Positions 17,531 through 27,499 are shown, numbered from the stretch's first letter. The stretch: DNA of 64,000 bases from Actinacidiphila acidipaludis (GCF_019890725.1 NZ_JAINZZ010000030.1:22939-86938), one strand, 5' to 3'. Notes: a model not told the origin generated them from the letters alone. Made by a program: numbers and translations.

Positions 17531-17941
17531 TCAGCCGGAGGGGGGCTGCGGCACGTAGGTGCCGAAGGTCCACAGATTCCCCTCCGGGTCCCGCACGGTG
17601 TACTCGCGGGAGCCGTAGTCCTGGTCGGCGGGCGGCGCGAGGACGGCCGCGCCGGAGGCCACCGACCGGTCGTGGTGCGCGTCGACGTCCTGCACCACCA
17701 CGTAGAGCGAGGCGGGCCCGAGCTGGGCGCGGGCCCGGCCGTAGGCGGTGTCGGGTTCGTCACGGACCGAGCCGAGCATCACCATGCCGTTGCCGTAGGC
17801 CAGTTCGGCGTGCGCGATCGAACCGTCCTCGTTCTCGTACCGGACCACCTCGGTGAAGCCGAAGGTGTCCCGCAGCAGGGAGAGCGCGGCCTGGGCGTCG
17901 TGGTAGCGCAACCCCGGGCAGACGGTGAGCGGCTCGGCCAT
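17531..17941 (-). CDS. VOC-superfamily (glyoxalase/bleomycin-resistance-like) protein
   Basis: About 136 residues, one VOC module pair: PGLRYHDAQAALSLLRDTFGF, a central strand with HAELAYGNGMVMLGS, then SREYTVRDPEGNLWTFGTY at the C terminus. Charged residues at metal positions (His near 47, Glu in the first half) are present, but substrate cannot be inferred; relatives are often called PhnB-like or glyoxalase. ATG 17941 (MAEPL) has GAGAGG nine bases upstream; ATG 17950 (MTSMAEPL) is an alternative. Convergent with the gene on its left. Confidence 0.8.
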   Translation of the reverse strand: MAEPLTVCPGLRYHDAQAALSLLRDTFGFTEVVRYENEDGSIAHAELAYGNGMVMLGSVRDEPDTAYGRARAQLGPASLYVVVQDVDAHHDRSVASGAAVLAPPADQDYGSREYTVRDPEGNLWTFGTYVPQPPSG

Positions 17942-18043
17942 GGAGGTCATCCTCTCGCTCGCGTGGGCCCCCGTCTGTCGAGTATGTGTGATGTGCCCCA
18001 CATGTGCCCCCGCAGTCCGGGAAAAGGGTCCGACTGCCCCCAG

Positions 18044-18049
18044 TAGACT
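18044..18049 (+). promoter_or_regulatory. -10 element of a leaderless transcript
   Basis: TAGACT lies exactly six bases before the ATG at 18056. Transcription would therefore start on the A of that ATG, giving a leaderless mRNA whose first codon opens the short upstream ORF. No good -35 hexamer is seen at 17-18 bases. Confidence 0.55.
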
Positions 18050-18055
18050 GGGCGC

Positions 18056-18079
18056 ATGGCAGTTTTCCTCCTCGATTAG
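18056..18079 (+). CDS. seven-residue upstream ORF (MAVFLLD) before the ABC-F gene
   Basis: ATG GCA GTT TTC CTC CTC GAT TAG, read as MAVFLLD, ends 60 bases before the ABC-F start. It appears leaderless because the -10 hexamer is six bases away. Short hydrophobic leader peptides upstream of ABC-F genes are a known device: drug-stalled ribosomes on the leader change transcription or translation of the downstream gene. Here that role is inference; the sequence shows only the ORF, the promoter and the spacing. Confidence 0.5.
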   Translation: MAVFLLD

Positions 18080-18139
18080 CCGCGGCGTACGACCTCATCG
18101 CCCGCTGAACCGTCGTCCGTCCCGCCTGGAGCTCTTCCC

Positions 18140-19738
<1,599 letters not shown>

Positions 19739-19762
19739 CCCCTCCCGGCCGCGCCCGCGCGC

Positions 19763-19798
19763 AGCCCCCGGCCACCGGCCGGGAGCCTCTCGGGGGCC
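19763..19798 (+). terminator. hairpin terminator after the ABC-F gene
   Basis: GCCCCCG at 19764-19770 pairs with CGGGGGC at 19791-19797, with an inner GGCC/GGCC stem in the loop. There is no U-run, as is common for streptomycete terminators. Confidence 0.55.
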
Positions 19799-20148
19799 GG
19801 GTGATCATGTGGATTGGATCATTCGGCCCATCGTTGATCCTTCATCTGCGTGAGTCGGGCTGGTACCTGCGCCGTCATCGGGCCGACGTGTGCCGGGCGG
19901 ACCGCGATCAGGGGCATGACGTCGGAGAACTCCTGACCGACCCTGGCTGACCTGCCGGTATCCGCCGGCGCTCGTTCCGCGGCCGGAATAGGCGGCGTGG
20001 GAATTGCCCGCCGCACGCGTTCTTCCGGCGCTGTCCCGGCATTCACGTTGCGCATGTCCCGTGATGGACCTTGTCGAATGGGTGGCCAGGAGGGCGGTTA
20101 GGGGTGATCATGAGAGTTCCATAGCGCACTTCCCTGGAGGAGGAACGG
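19799..20148. promoter_or_regulatory. non-coding region before gbn with a cluster of GATC sites
   Basis: No convincing gene is present in this 350-base stretch, which is less GC-rich than its surroundings. It holds five GATC tetranucleotides, at 19803, 19817, 19836, 19906 and 20106. At this base composition about one is expected. The downstream gene is the homologue of Gbn, a nucleoid protein reported to bind GATC, so this may be an autoregulatory region. GGAGGAGG at 20136-20143 is the gbn ribosome site. Confidence 0.55.
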
Positions 20149-20373
20149 GTGGCCGAGACTCTGAAGAAGGGCAGCCGGGTGACCGGCCCGGCGCGCGAGA
20201 AGCTCGCGGCAGACCTCAAGAAGAAGTACGACTCAGGTGCGAGCATCCGGGCGCTGGCCGAGGAGACCGGCCGGTCGTACGGGTTCGTGCACCGCATGCT
20301 CAGCGAGTCCGGCGTGGCCCTGCGCGGTCGCGGCGGCGCCACGCGGGGCAAGAAGGCGGCCACGGCGGCCTGA
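20149..20373 (+). CDS. gbn: small helix-turn-helix nucleoid protein Gbn
   Basis: 74 residues, GTG start after a strong GGAGGAGG. A basic N terminus (LKKGSRVTGPAREKLAADLKKKYD) is followed by a helix-turn-helix (ASIRALAEETGRSYGFVHRML) and a Gly/Arg/Lys tail. It matches the very conserved Streptomyces protein SCO1839, described as a GATC-binding nucleoid-associated protein that affects development and antibiotic production. It binds DNA at many sites and compacts or bends it modestly. It is followed after 74 bases by an enoyl-CoA hydratase gene with its own ribosome site. Confidence 0.9.
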   Translation: MAETLKKGSRVTGPAREKLAADLKKKYDSGASIRALAEETGRSYGFVHRMLSESGVALRGRGGATRGKKAATAA

Positions 20374-20447
20374 CCCCGGCACCACGCGGGCCCCGCGGGT
20401 GGTTACTCTTCGGTAATCATGCCCGCGGCGCGCACGGAGGTGCCCCG

Positions 20448-21239
20448 ATGTCCGAAGTCAACACCCTGCTCGAACGTGACGGAGTCCGGCTCACGGTCGA
20501 CGACACCGTCGCGACAGTCACCCTGTGCAATCCGGCCAAGCGCAACGTGCAGTCTCCCGCCCTGTGGCGGGCGCTGATCGAGGCGGGACGGCTGCTGCCG
20601 GGGCAGGTACGGGTCGTGGTGCTGCGTGGTGAGGGCGTGTCGTTCTCGGCCGGCCTCGACCGGAAGGCGTTCACGCCCGAGGGAATCGACGGCGAACCCT
20701 CCTTCCTGGATCTCGCGCGCGGTCCTGAGGAGGATCTCGACGCGACCATCGCCGAGTACCAGAAGGCGTTCACCTGGTGGCGGCGCACCGATCTCCTCAC
20801 GGTCGCCGCCGTCCAGGGCCATGCGATCGGCGCCGGCTTCCAGCTCGCCCTCGCCTGCGACCTGCGGGTCTGCGCCGACGACGTGCAGTTCGCCATGCGC
20901 GAGACCACGCTGGGCCTGGTCCCCGACCTGACCGGCACCAAGAACCTCGTCGAACTTGTCGGGTACTCCCGCGCCCTGGAGATGTGCGCCACCGGACGCT
21001 TCGTGCACGCCGTGGAGGCCGAGCGCACCGGCCTGGCCAATCTCGTCGTGCCCGCCGCCGAACTCGACGCCGCGGTCGCCGACCTCGTCGCCGCGCTGCT
21101 GGCGCCCCCGCGCAGCGCCGTCAACGAGACCAAGGCGCTGCTGCGTTCAGCCGTCTCCCTCGACCCCGAGGCCCAGCACGCCGCGGAACGCGCCGCCCAG
21201 ACGCGCCGCTTCCGCGACCTGGCGGGCATCGGCGACTGA
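20448..21239 (+). CDS. enoyl-CoA hydratase/isomerase family protein
   Basis: 263 residues of crotonase fold. VVVLRGEGVSFSAGLDRKAF is the first oxyanion segment, and AVQGHAIGAGFQLALACDLRVC is the second, with the family GxGxG-like turn. The canonical catalytic Glu of the second region is seen as MRETTLGLVPD, so hydratase or isomerase chemistry is plausible; the substrate is unknown. ATG 20448 has GGAGG eight bases upstream. It follows gbn on the same strand. Confidence 0.88.
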   Translation: MSEVNTLLERDGVRLTVDDTVATVTLCNPAKRNVQSPALWRALIEAGRLLPGQVRVVVLRGEGVSFSAGLDRKAFTPEGIDGEPSFLDLARGPEEDLDATIAEYQKAFTWWRRTDLLTVAAVQGHAIGAGFQLALACDLRVCADDVQFAMRETTLGLVPDLTGTKNLVELVGYSRALEMCATGRFVHAVEAERTGLANLVVPAAELDAAVADLVAALLAPPRSAVNETKALLRSAVSLDPEAQHAAERAAQTRRFRDLAGIGD

Positions 21240-21316
21240 CCACCCGCCGGTGAGCGGGGGTCCGGCCGTCACGTGCCCGCCGGCGCCAACCCCGCAACCC
21301 TCGGCGGCCGGGCCGG

Positions 21317-22255
21317 TCAGTGGACGTCGGTGACGACGACGGCCGTCGACACCGGGCCCGGAGCGTCCGTGGCGGCGGCCGCCGTCGCCGCCACGGCCAC
21401 CGCCCGGGCCACCGTCAGCGGAAGGTGCCCGGCGGCGACGGCGATCTGGACCTGGACCCGGCGGCCGCCCGCGCCGGTGTGGGGGTCGACGACCCGAACA
21501 CCGGTACCGGCGCCCGCGAGGCGCGCGGTGACGGCGTGCACGCCGGGCACGGCCCGCACCGCGTCCGCCACCGCCGCTGCCGCCTCACCGCTCCCGGCCT
21601 GACGGTCCGGGACCTGCGTGCCGCCCGCCCCGGCCGGGACCGCCGTCCCGTCGACTCCGCCCGGGGCCGGCGTCACCTCCGCACCGCCGGAGTCCGGCTC
21701 CTCCAGGATTCCGGTGATCCGCAGGTCCACCGCGGCCACCGTGGCGCCGAGCGCGTCCCGGGCCCGCGCCGCCAGCGCGTCCCGCAGCAGCGCGGCCGCC
21801 ACCGGGAGGGGGCTGTCCATCGTGGCCTCGAACCCGGCCTCGATCCGCAACGGGCCGTGCGCCAGCGCCCCCAGCGGCGCCGCGTCCACCACCTCAGGCC
21901 CCGGCCGGTCCGCGGGTCCGCCGTCCACGGACGGCCCATCGCCGGCAGACGCACCCTCCTGGGCGAACGCGCCTCCGCCGGACGCGGCCCCTCCGCCGTC
22001 GGCGTCCCGCGCGGGCGTCACCCCGTCAGCAACGCCGTCCCGCACGGGTTCCCGGCCCGCCGCCACCGGCGGCGCGGCCGGGTCGGCGAGGAGTATCCGG
22101 ACGGCGCCCAGACGGATGCCGGGCAGGGCCGCGGCGCGGCGCAGGACGTCCGCCACCGCGCTCTCGGTGATCCACAGGGGATCGCCCGCGGCCCCCAGCG
22201 GAAGCAGCCGGCCGAGGGCCACCTGCTCGCGAACCGTCATGCTGATCCGGTCCAT
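21317..22255 (-). CDS. long Asp23/Gls24-like protein, divergent from the Asp23-AmaP cluster
   Basis: About 312 residues. The N-terminal 60 (LWITESAVADVLRRAAALPG) and the C-terminal 100 (AAVADAVRAVPGVHAVTARL, then a late RVQVQIAVAAGHLPLTVARAV) look like the beta-alpha units of alkaline-shock proteins. They are separated by a long Gly/Asp/Pro-rich insert (about residues 70-120) and a segment LRIEAGFEATMDSPLPVAAALL. It is transcribed away from the six-gene plus-strand cluster, with 138 bases between starts. Function is unknown; a role at the cell envelope with its neighbours is inference. The start may be ATG 22255 or 22240. Confidence 0.7.
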   Translation of the reverse strand: MDRISMTVREQVALGRLLPLGAAGDPLWITESAVADVLRRAAALPGIRLGAVRILLADPAAPPVAAGREPVRDGVADGVTPARDADGGGAASGGGAFAQEGASAGDGPSVDGGPADRPGPEVVDAAPLGALAHGPLRIEAGFEATMDSPLPVAAALLRDALAARARDALGATVAAVDLRITGILEEPDSGGAEVTPAPGGVDGTAVPAGAGGTQVPDRQAGSGEAAAAVADAVRAVPGVHAVTARLAGAGTGVRVVDPHTGAGGRRVQVQIAVAAGHLPLTVARAVAVAATAAAATDAPGPVSTAVVVTDVH

Positions 22256-22393
22256 GGTCCCCGCGCCGCCTTCCGTTGGCCGACCACTCGATCGGGGGGC
22301 CGGCGGTGCCCTCTGGCCGCATCCCCCCAGCGGAGACGGGCATGCGCCCCTAGTGTGGTGCACGGAGCAGCCCAGACGAAGGGACGACTCGCG

Positions 22394-22900
22394 ATGACCG
22401 ACAGCGCACAGGGCAGGTCCGAGACCGAAGGTTCCCCGTACCTGTCCGAGGGCAGGACGCTGGAGAAGGGGAATGCCGGCGGCGCCGCGCGCAGGGCGGC
22501 ACTGGGCGATCCGGCGACCCGCGGCCGGACCACCATCGCCGACGGCGTCGTGGAGAAGATCGCCGGTCTTGCCGCCCGCGACGTGGTGGGCGTGCACGCC
22601 ATGGGGACCGGCCTGTCCCGGACGTTCGGCGCGGTCCGCGACCGCGTCCCGGGCAGCGGACGCTCCGTCAGCCGCGGCGTCAAGGCCGAGGTCGGCGAGG
22701 TCCAGACGGCCCTGGACCTCGACATCGTGGTGGACTACGGCGTGTCCATCGTGGAGGTCGCCCGCGCGGTGCGGGAGAACGTCATCGCGGCCGTCGAGCG
22801 GATGACCGGCCTGGAGGTCGTCGAGGTCAACGTCGCGGTCGGCGACGTGAAGCTCCCCGACGAGGAGGACGAGGACGAGCGCGAGACGAGGGTGCAGTAG
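22394..22900 (+). CDS. Asp23/Gls24 family envelope stress response protein
   Basis: 168 residues. After a polar N terminus of about 50 residues the core reads TTIADGVVEKIAGLAARDVV, ALDLDIVVDYGVSIVEVARA and ERMTGLEVVEVNVAVGDVKL, the classic Asp23 (DUF322) pattern, ending in an acidic tail. In Gram-positive bacteria Asp23 is a very abundant protein held at the membrane by AmaP; loss induces cell-wall stress genes. It heads a plus-strand cluster that ends in an amaP-like gene, so a similar complex is likely. Confidence 0.9.
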   Translation: MTDSAQGRSETEGSPYLSEGRTLEKGNAGGAARRAALGDPATRGRTTIADGVVEKIAGLAARDVVGVHAMGTGLSRTFGAVRDRVPGSGRSVSRGVKAEVGEVQTALDLDIVVDYGVSIVEVARAVRENVIAAVERMTGLEVVEVNVAVGDVKLPDEEDEDERETRVQ

Positions 22901-22984
22901 GTGCGAGGAGGTCCGAGGCAGGACCGGCCGCCCGCGGGCGGCCCGGGACACGGCAGACGCTGCCCGGTGGGATGAGGGGACGGA

Positions 22985-23188
22985 GTGCGCGGGATGAGCA
23001 TGGCAGTGATCGGCCTGGTCGCCGGGATGGCGCTCGGATTCGCCGGATACTTCGGCGGGTTCGGGGCGTTCCTGCTGGTGGCGGCGCTGGGCGCGATCGG
23101 CTTCGTGGTGGGCAAGTTCGTCGACGGCGACATCGAACCGGGGGAGTTCTTCCGGACACGCGACCGTGACCGCGACCGGCGGCGTTGA
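22985..23188 (+). CDS. small membrane protein of the Asp23-AmaP cluster
   Basis: 67 residues with two adjacent hydrophobic helices (about 5-25 and 27-47, Gly-rich: GLVAGMALGFAGYFGGFGAF) and a C-terminal charged tail of Arg/Asp repeats. It resembles the DUF2273-type small proteins found between Asp23 and AmaP genes in other Gram-positives. GTG 22985 has GAGGGG five bases upstream; ATG 22994 is an equally possible start. Its stop overlaps the next ATG (TGATG). Confidence 0.75.
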   Translation: MRGMSMAVIGLVAGMALGFAGYFGGFGAFLLVAALGAIGFVVGKFVDGDIEPGEFFRTRDRDRDRRR

Positions 23189-23571
23189 TGGGGACGCTCG
23201 TCCCCGCGCAGCTGCTGCCGGCCGGCGACCGCGGCAGCCTGCGGATCGCCGACCGGGTCATCGCAAGGATCGCCGCGCAGGCGGCCGGTGAGGCGCTGTC
23301 CGGCGCCCCCGGCGCCGAACTCGTGCCCAAGGACGCCTCCCCGCACGCCTCGGTGTCGGTGCGCAAGGGCCCCAGGAACGCGGCACGGCTGCGCCTGACC
23401 CTCGAACTCGGCTACCCCGTGGACATCGGCGCGGTGTGCGGCATGGTGCGCCGTCACGTCACCAGCCGGGTCGAGGCGTTGACGGGCATGACGGTGCCCG
23501 AGGTGGCCGTCGAGGTCGAGCGGCTGCACTCCGCCGCGGTCCGGCGCAAGGGCGAGGGGAGGGTCCGGTGA
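23188..23571 (+). CDS. second, shorter Asp23/Gls24-like protein
   Basis: 127 residues. SLRIADRVIARIAAQAAGEAL and LRLTLELGYPVDIGAVCGMV, followed by EALTGMTVPEVAVEVERLHS, repeat the Asp23 domain plan without the long N-terminal lead or acidic tail of the first copy. The ATG overlaps the preceding stop, and the stop overlaps the next GTG (GTGA). The cluster therefore makes at least two Asp23 paralogues from one message. Confidence 0.82.
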   Translation: MGTLVPAQLLPAGDRGSLRIADRVIARIAAQAAGEALSGAPGAELVPKDASPHASVSVRKGPRNAARLRLTLELGYPVDIGAVCGMVRRHVTSRVEALTGMTVPEVAVEVERLHSAAVRRKGEGRVR

Positions 23572-24266
23572 GCCACGGGACGCCCGGGCCCGGCCCGGCC
23601 GGCGAGGAGCCGGAGCCGACCGTCCGCCTGCCCACCGCCGTCGATCCGGGCCCCGGCCCCGGCGGACCCGAGCACGGCGCGGTGCGCCACGTACCGGGAC
23701 CCGGTGAGCCGGGCGGGGGCCGCGCCCGGCGCTTCTGGTCGTCCCGGCGCATCCCGGCCGCCGTCACCGCCGCGGTGATCTTCGGCCTCAGCGGCCTGTT
23801 CCTGTACGACCTGTCCTCGGTGCGGGCCGGCCGCAAGGGGATGTACTGGCGGACCAAGCTCGCCGACGAACTGGCCACCCGGCACCTCGACGACGTCTGG
23901 ATCATCCTCGGCGCGAGCGTCTGCGCGGCGGTCGGCCTGTGGCTGATCGTCCTCGCCGTGACGCCCGGCGAGCGCTCGGTGCTGCCCATGGCCCGGCGCG
24001 GCCCGGACGGTGTGCGGGGCGGGCTGGACCGGCACGCGGCCGAACTCGTGCTGCGCGACCGGGCGATGGAGGTGTCCGGCATCCGCTCGGCCCGCGCCGT
24101 GGTGAAGCGGCGCCGCGTCAAGATCCGGGCCGGCGCCCACTTCCGCGACCTCGACGACGTCCGCAGGGATCTGACCGAGGCCATGGAGGACGCGGTGCGG
24201 CAGCTCGGCCTGGCCCGCGCGCCGCGGCTGCGGGTGCACCTCCAGCGCGTCGAGAAGGGGGCGTGA
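23568..24266 (+). CDS. DUF6286-type membrane protein of the Asp23-AmaP cluster
   Basis: About 232 residues. A Pro/Gly-rich cytoplasmic lead of 60 residues precedes one membrane segment (VTAAVIFGLSGLFLYDL) and a second at about 120-137 (VWIILGASVCAAVGLWLIVLAV). The C-terminal domain is soluble and alkaline-shock-like (IRSARAVVKRRRVKIRAGAH). The family is known only by its DUF number and is found in this gene context in Streptomyces. Coupled to both neighbours by four-base overlaps. Confidence 0.8.
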   Translation: MSHGTPGPGPAGEEPEPTVRLPTAVDPGPGPGGPEHGAVRHVPGPGEPGGGRARRFWSSRRIPAAVTAAVIFGLSGLFLYDLSSVRAGRKGMYWRTKLADELATRHLDDVWIILGASVCAAVGLWLIVLAVTPGERSVLPMARRGPDGVRGGLDRHAAELVLRDRAMEVSGIRSARAVVKRRRVKIRAGAHFRDLDDVRRDLTEAMEDAVRQLGLARAPRLRVHLQRVEKGA

Positions 24267-24868
24267 GCGCCGTGCGCACCACGATCAACCGCGTCCTGCT
24301 GGGCCTCGTCGGCCTGGTGCTGCTGGCCCTCGGACTGGCCGTGCTGATCGGCAGCACCGACCTGCAGCGCCACTGGGACTTCACCCTGCCGTCCTCCTGG
24401 CCGTTCCAGGGCCCGAAGGACGTCCTGCTGAGCACGCACGACCGCACCCTGTACCGCTCGCGCGACTGGTGGTGGCCCGTGGTCCTCGGCGGGCTCGGCG
24501 TGCTCTTCCTCGGCGCCCTGTGGTGGCTGCTCGCCCAGGCCCGCACCCGGCGGCTGCGCCAGCTGCGGATCGACAGCGGCGACGGGCAGGGCGTGCTGGT
24601 CCGCGGCCGCGCCGTGGAGAACGTGGTGGCCGCGGAGTGCGAGGCCTACGAGGGTGTGGAGTGGGCCGGTTCCGCGCTCATCCGCAAGCACGGGACACCG
24701 GAGGCCCGGCTGATCCTGGGACTCGCGCCGCACGCCACCCCCGTGGAGGTGGTGAACGGCCTGGACGCCGAGGTCCTGGAACGCGCCCGCACCTCCGCCG
24801 GCCTGGACGTGCTGCCCGCCGAGGCCAGGCTGCGTGCGGTGCGACACCGCGCCCGCCGCGTCAGCTGA
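24263..24868 (+). CDS. amaP: alkaline shock response membrane anchor protein AmaP
   Basis: About 201 residues. Two membrane helices (VLLGLVGLVLLALGLAVLIG and a second at about 72-92) are linked by an external loop with Trp and Pro. The C-terminal part folds like Asp23 (GVLVRGRAVENVVAAECEAY, LILGLAPHATPVEVVNGLD). In Staphylococcus AmaP ties Asp23 to the membrane. GTG start overlapping the previous stop; last gene of the cluster, 39 bases before a convergent SDR gene. Confidence 0.85.
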   Translation: MSAVRTTINRVLLGLVGLVLLALGLAVLIGSTDLQRHWDFTLPSSWPFQGPKDVLLSTHDRTLYRSRDWWWPVVLGGLGVLFLGALWWLLAQARTRRLRQLRIDSGDGQGVLVRGRAVENVVAAECEAYEGVEWAGSALIRKHGTPEARLILGLAPHATPVEVVNGLDAEVLERARTSAGLDVLPAEARLRAVRHRARRVS

Positions 24869-24907
24869 GGCGGCGGGCGACAGGCGGCGGGTGGAGGCCT
24901 GACGCGC

Positions 24908-25669
24908 TCAGAACCCGTGCATCGCCCCGCCGTCCACCGGCAGCATGAGGCCGGTCAGATAGGACGCGGCGGGGGAGAGCAGGAACGCCGCGGCGCGCCC
25001 GAACTCCTCCGGGCTGCCGTACCGCCGCAGCGGGATCGACGCCTCGTGCCGGGCCCGGGCGGACTCCGGGTCACCGCCCAGCGCGTCGAGTTCGCGGACC
25101 CGGTCGGTGTCGATGCGCGCCGGCAGCAGGCCCACGACGCGGATGCCGCGCGGGCCCAGCTCGGCGGCGAGGGTCTTGGCGAACCCGGCGAGCCCGGGCC
25201 GCAGCCCGTTGGAGATCGCGAGCCCCGGGATCGGCTCGTACACCGACCCGGAGAGCACGAAACCGATGACGCCGCCCTCGCCGAGCACCTCGGCGGCGGC
25301 CCGCGCGAGCCGCACCGCCCCGAGGAACACCGACTCGAACGCGCCCCGCCACTGCTCGTCGGTCGCGCCCGTCGCGGGACCCGCGGGCGGCCCGCCGACG
25401 CTGATCAGCACACCGTCGACCCGGCCCCAGGCGTCCTGTGCCGCGCCGAGCAGCCGCTCGGCGGTCCGCGGCTCGGAGTTGTCGGCGGCCACCGCCAACG
25501 CCCGGTCGCCGCCGCCGAGTTCGGCGGCCACGTCATCGAGCTGCCGCTGGTTGCGCGCCGAGAGCACCACGCGGGCGCCCTCCTCGGCGAGCGTACGGGC
25601 CGCGGCGAGCCCCAGCCCGCGCCCGGCGCCGGTCACCACGAACACCTTGTCCTTCAGCCCCAGGTCCAT
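24908..25669 (-). CDS. SDR-family oxidoreductase lacking the canonical YxxxK
   Basis: 253 residues. The Rossmann motif VVTGAGRGLGLAAARTLAEE is intact and the NNAG-equivalent is LISVGGP. The active-site region reads FVLSGSVYEPIPGLAISNGLRPGLAGFAK: a Ser is present, but the usual Tyr and Lys of YxxxK are missing. It belongs to a subfamily often labelled 3-oxoacyl-ACP reductase-like whose activity is unproven. Its ATG is three bases after the GH15 stop, so the two are cotranscribed. Confidence 0.82.
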   Translation of the reverse strand: MDLGLKDKVFVVTGAGRGLGLAAARTLAEEGARVVLSARNQRQLDDVAAELGGGDRALAVAADNSEPRTAERLLGAAQDAWGRVDGVLISVGGPPAGPATGATDEQWRGAFESVFLGAVRLARAAAEVLGEGGVIGFVLSGSVYEPIPGLAISNGLRPGLAGFAKTLAAELGPRGIRVVGLLPARIDTDRVRELDALGGDPESARARHEASIPLRRYGSPEEFGRAAAFLLSPAASYLTGLMLPVDGGAMHGF

Positions 25670-25672
25670 TCT

Positions 25673-27460
25673 TCAGCCCCTTCCACGCTGCGCCCCGGAG
25701 AGCGTCAGTGCCGTGTTGACCAGACCGATGTGGCTGAACGCCTGCGGGTAGTTGCCCAGCAGCCGGCCCCCCACCGGATCCCACTCCTCGGCCAGCAGGC
25801 CGACGTCGTTGCGCAGCCCCAGCAGCTTCTCGAACAGCGTGGCCGCCTCGTCCTGCCGCCCGGTGGAGTGCAGCGCGTCGGCCAGCCAGAACGAGCAGGC
25901 GAGGAAGGCGCCCTCGCTGCCGGGCAGGCCGTCCACCCCGCCGGAGTCCGGGCTGTAGCGCCGCACGAACCCGCCGTGGTCCAGCTCCCGCCACACCGCG
26001 TCGACCGTGCCGAGCACCCGCCGGTCGGAGGCCGGCAGGAAACCCACCTGCGGGATCAGCAGCGTGGCCGCGTCGAGCTGGGACGAGCCGTAGTACTGGG
26101 TGAAGGTGTTGCGTTCGGCGTCGTAGCCCTTCTCGCACACCTCCGCGTGCACCTGCGCCCGCATCGAGCGCCAGCGTTCGAGGTCGCCGCGCAGCCGCGG
26201 CACCGCCTCGACGGTGCGCACCGCCCGGTCCGCGGCCACCCACGCCATCACCTTGGAGTGCACGAAGTGGCGGCGCGGGCCGCGGACCTCCCACAGGCCC
26301 TCGTCGGGCTCGTGCCACTTGGTCTCCAGGAAGTCCATCAGGGCGCGCTGGAGGTTCCACACATGGGCCTCGTCCTTCAGCCCCCGATCGCGTGCCAGGT
26401 GCAGCGAGTCGAGCACCTCGCCGTAGACGTCCAGCTGGAGCTGCCCGGCCGCGGCGTTGCCGACCCGGACCGGCGCGGACCCCTCGTAGCCCTTGAGCCA
26501 CGGCACCTCGTACTCGGGCAGCCGCCGCTCACCGGCGATGCCGTACATGATCTGCAGGTCCGCCGGGTTGCCGGCGGCCGCGCGCAGCAGCCAGTCCCGC
26601 CAGGCGTGGGCCTCGGCGAGGAAACCGCAGGACAGCAGCGCGTTCAGGGTCAGGGTGGCGTCCCGCAGCCAGCAGAAGCGGTAGTCCCAGTTGCGGACGC
26701 CGCCGATCTCCTCGGGCAGCGAGGTGGTCGCGGCCGCCGCGATGCCGCCGGTGGGCGCGTAGGTGAGCGCCTTCAGCGTGATCAGCGAGCGCAGCACCGC
26801 CGACCGCCAGGGGCCGTCGTAGGTGAGCTGCGCCGACCACTGCTCCCAGTCCTGCAGGCTCTGCTCCAGCGCCTCGTAGGGCTGGAGCCGGCGGGGCCGC
26901 CGCTCGTGCGAGGGGTGCCAGGTGAGCACGAACGCGATCCGGTCGCCCTCGGCCACCGTGAAGTCGGCGTAGGTGCGCATGTCCCGCCCGTACATCGGCA
27001 GCGGCGGCTCGCTCCGCAGCCACACCGAGTCCGGGCCGGCGGTCGCCACCCGGTGGTGGTCGGTGCGGCGCACCCAGGGCACCACGCTGCCGTAGTCGAA
27101 CCGCAGCGTCAGCTCGCTCTGCATCGGGACCTCGCCCGACAGGCCCTCGACGATCCGGACCACGTCGGGCGCCTTGTCGCGCTGCGGCATGAAGTCGGTG
27201 ACCCTGACCGAGCCGGCCTCGGTCTCCCAGACGGTGTCCAGGACGAGGGTGTCACCGCGGTAGGCGCGGCTCGAACAGACCACGGCCCCGGTAGGGGCCA
27301 GCCGCCACCTGCCGTTGTCCCGGTCGCCGAGCAGGGCGGCGAAGACCGAGGCGGAGTCGAAGCGCGGCAGGCACAGCCAGTCGATGCTGCCGTCCGTGCC
27401 GATCAGCGCGGCCGTCTGCAGATCGCCGATCAGCGCGTAGTCCTCGATGCGTCCTGGCAC
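25673..27460 (-). CDS. glycoside hydrolase family 15 (glucoamylase/trehalase-like)
   Basis: 595 residues. The N-terminal beta-sandwich starts IEDYALIGDLQTAALIGTDG, a hallmark of the bacterial GH15 group that includes mycobacterial-type trehalases. The (alpha/alpha)6 barrel carries GGVRNWDYRFCWLRDATLTL and the C-terminal GLLAEEWDPVGGRLLGNYPQ, which hold the catalytic acids. No signal peptide, so it acts inside the cell on trehalose or a short glucan. GTG start; 39 bases after the SURF1 stop and three before the SDR gene. Confidence 0.88.
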   Translation of the reverse strand: MPGRIEDYALIGDLQTAALIGTDGSIDWLCLPRFDSASVFAALLGDRDNGRWRLAPTGAVVCSSRAYRGDTLVLDTVWETEAGSVRVTDFMPQRDKAPDVVRIVEGLSGEVPMQSELTLRFDYGSVVPWVRRTDHHRVATAGPDSVWLRSEPPLPMYGRDMRTYADFTVAEGDRIAFVLTWHPSHERRPRRLQPYEALEQSLQDWEQWSAQLTYDGPWRSAVLRSLITLKALTYAPTGGIAAAATTSLPEEIGGVRNWDYRFCWLRDATLTLNALLSCGFLAEAHAWRDWLLRAAAGNPADLQIMYGIAGERRLPEYEVPWLKGYEGSAPVRVGNAAAGQLQLDVYGEVLDSLHLARDRGLKDEAHVWNLQRALMDFLETKWHEPDEGLWEVRGPRRHFVHSKVMAWVAADRAVRTVEAVPRLRGDLERWRSMRAQVHAEVCEKGYDAERNTFTQYYGSSQLDAATLLIPQVGFLPASDRRVLGTVDAVWRELDHGGFVRRYSPDSGGVDGLPGSEGAFLACSFWLADALHSTGRQDEAATLFEKLLGLRNDVGLLAEEWDPVGGRLLGNYPQAFSHIGLVNTALTLSGAQRGRG

Positions 27461-27499
27461 GTCCTGCCTCGCCGCCCTTCGTGTCGGTGCTCCGGAGAG

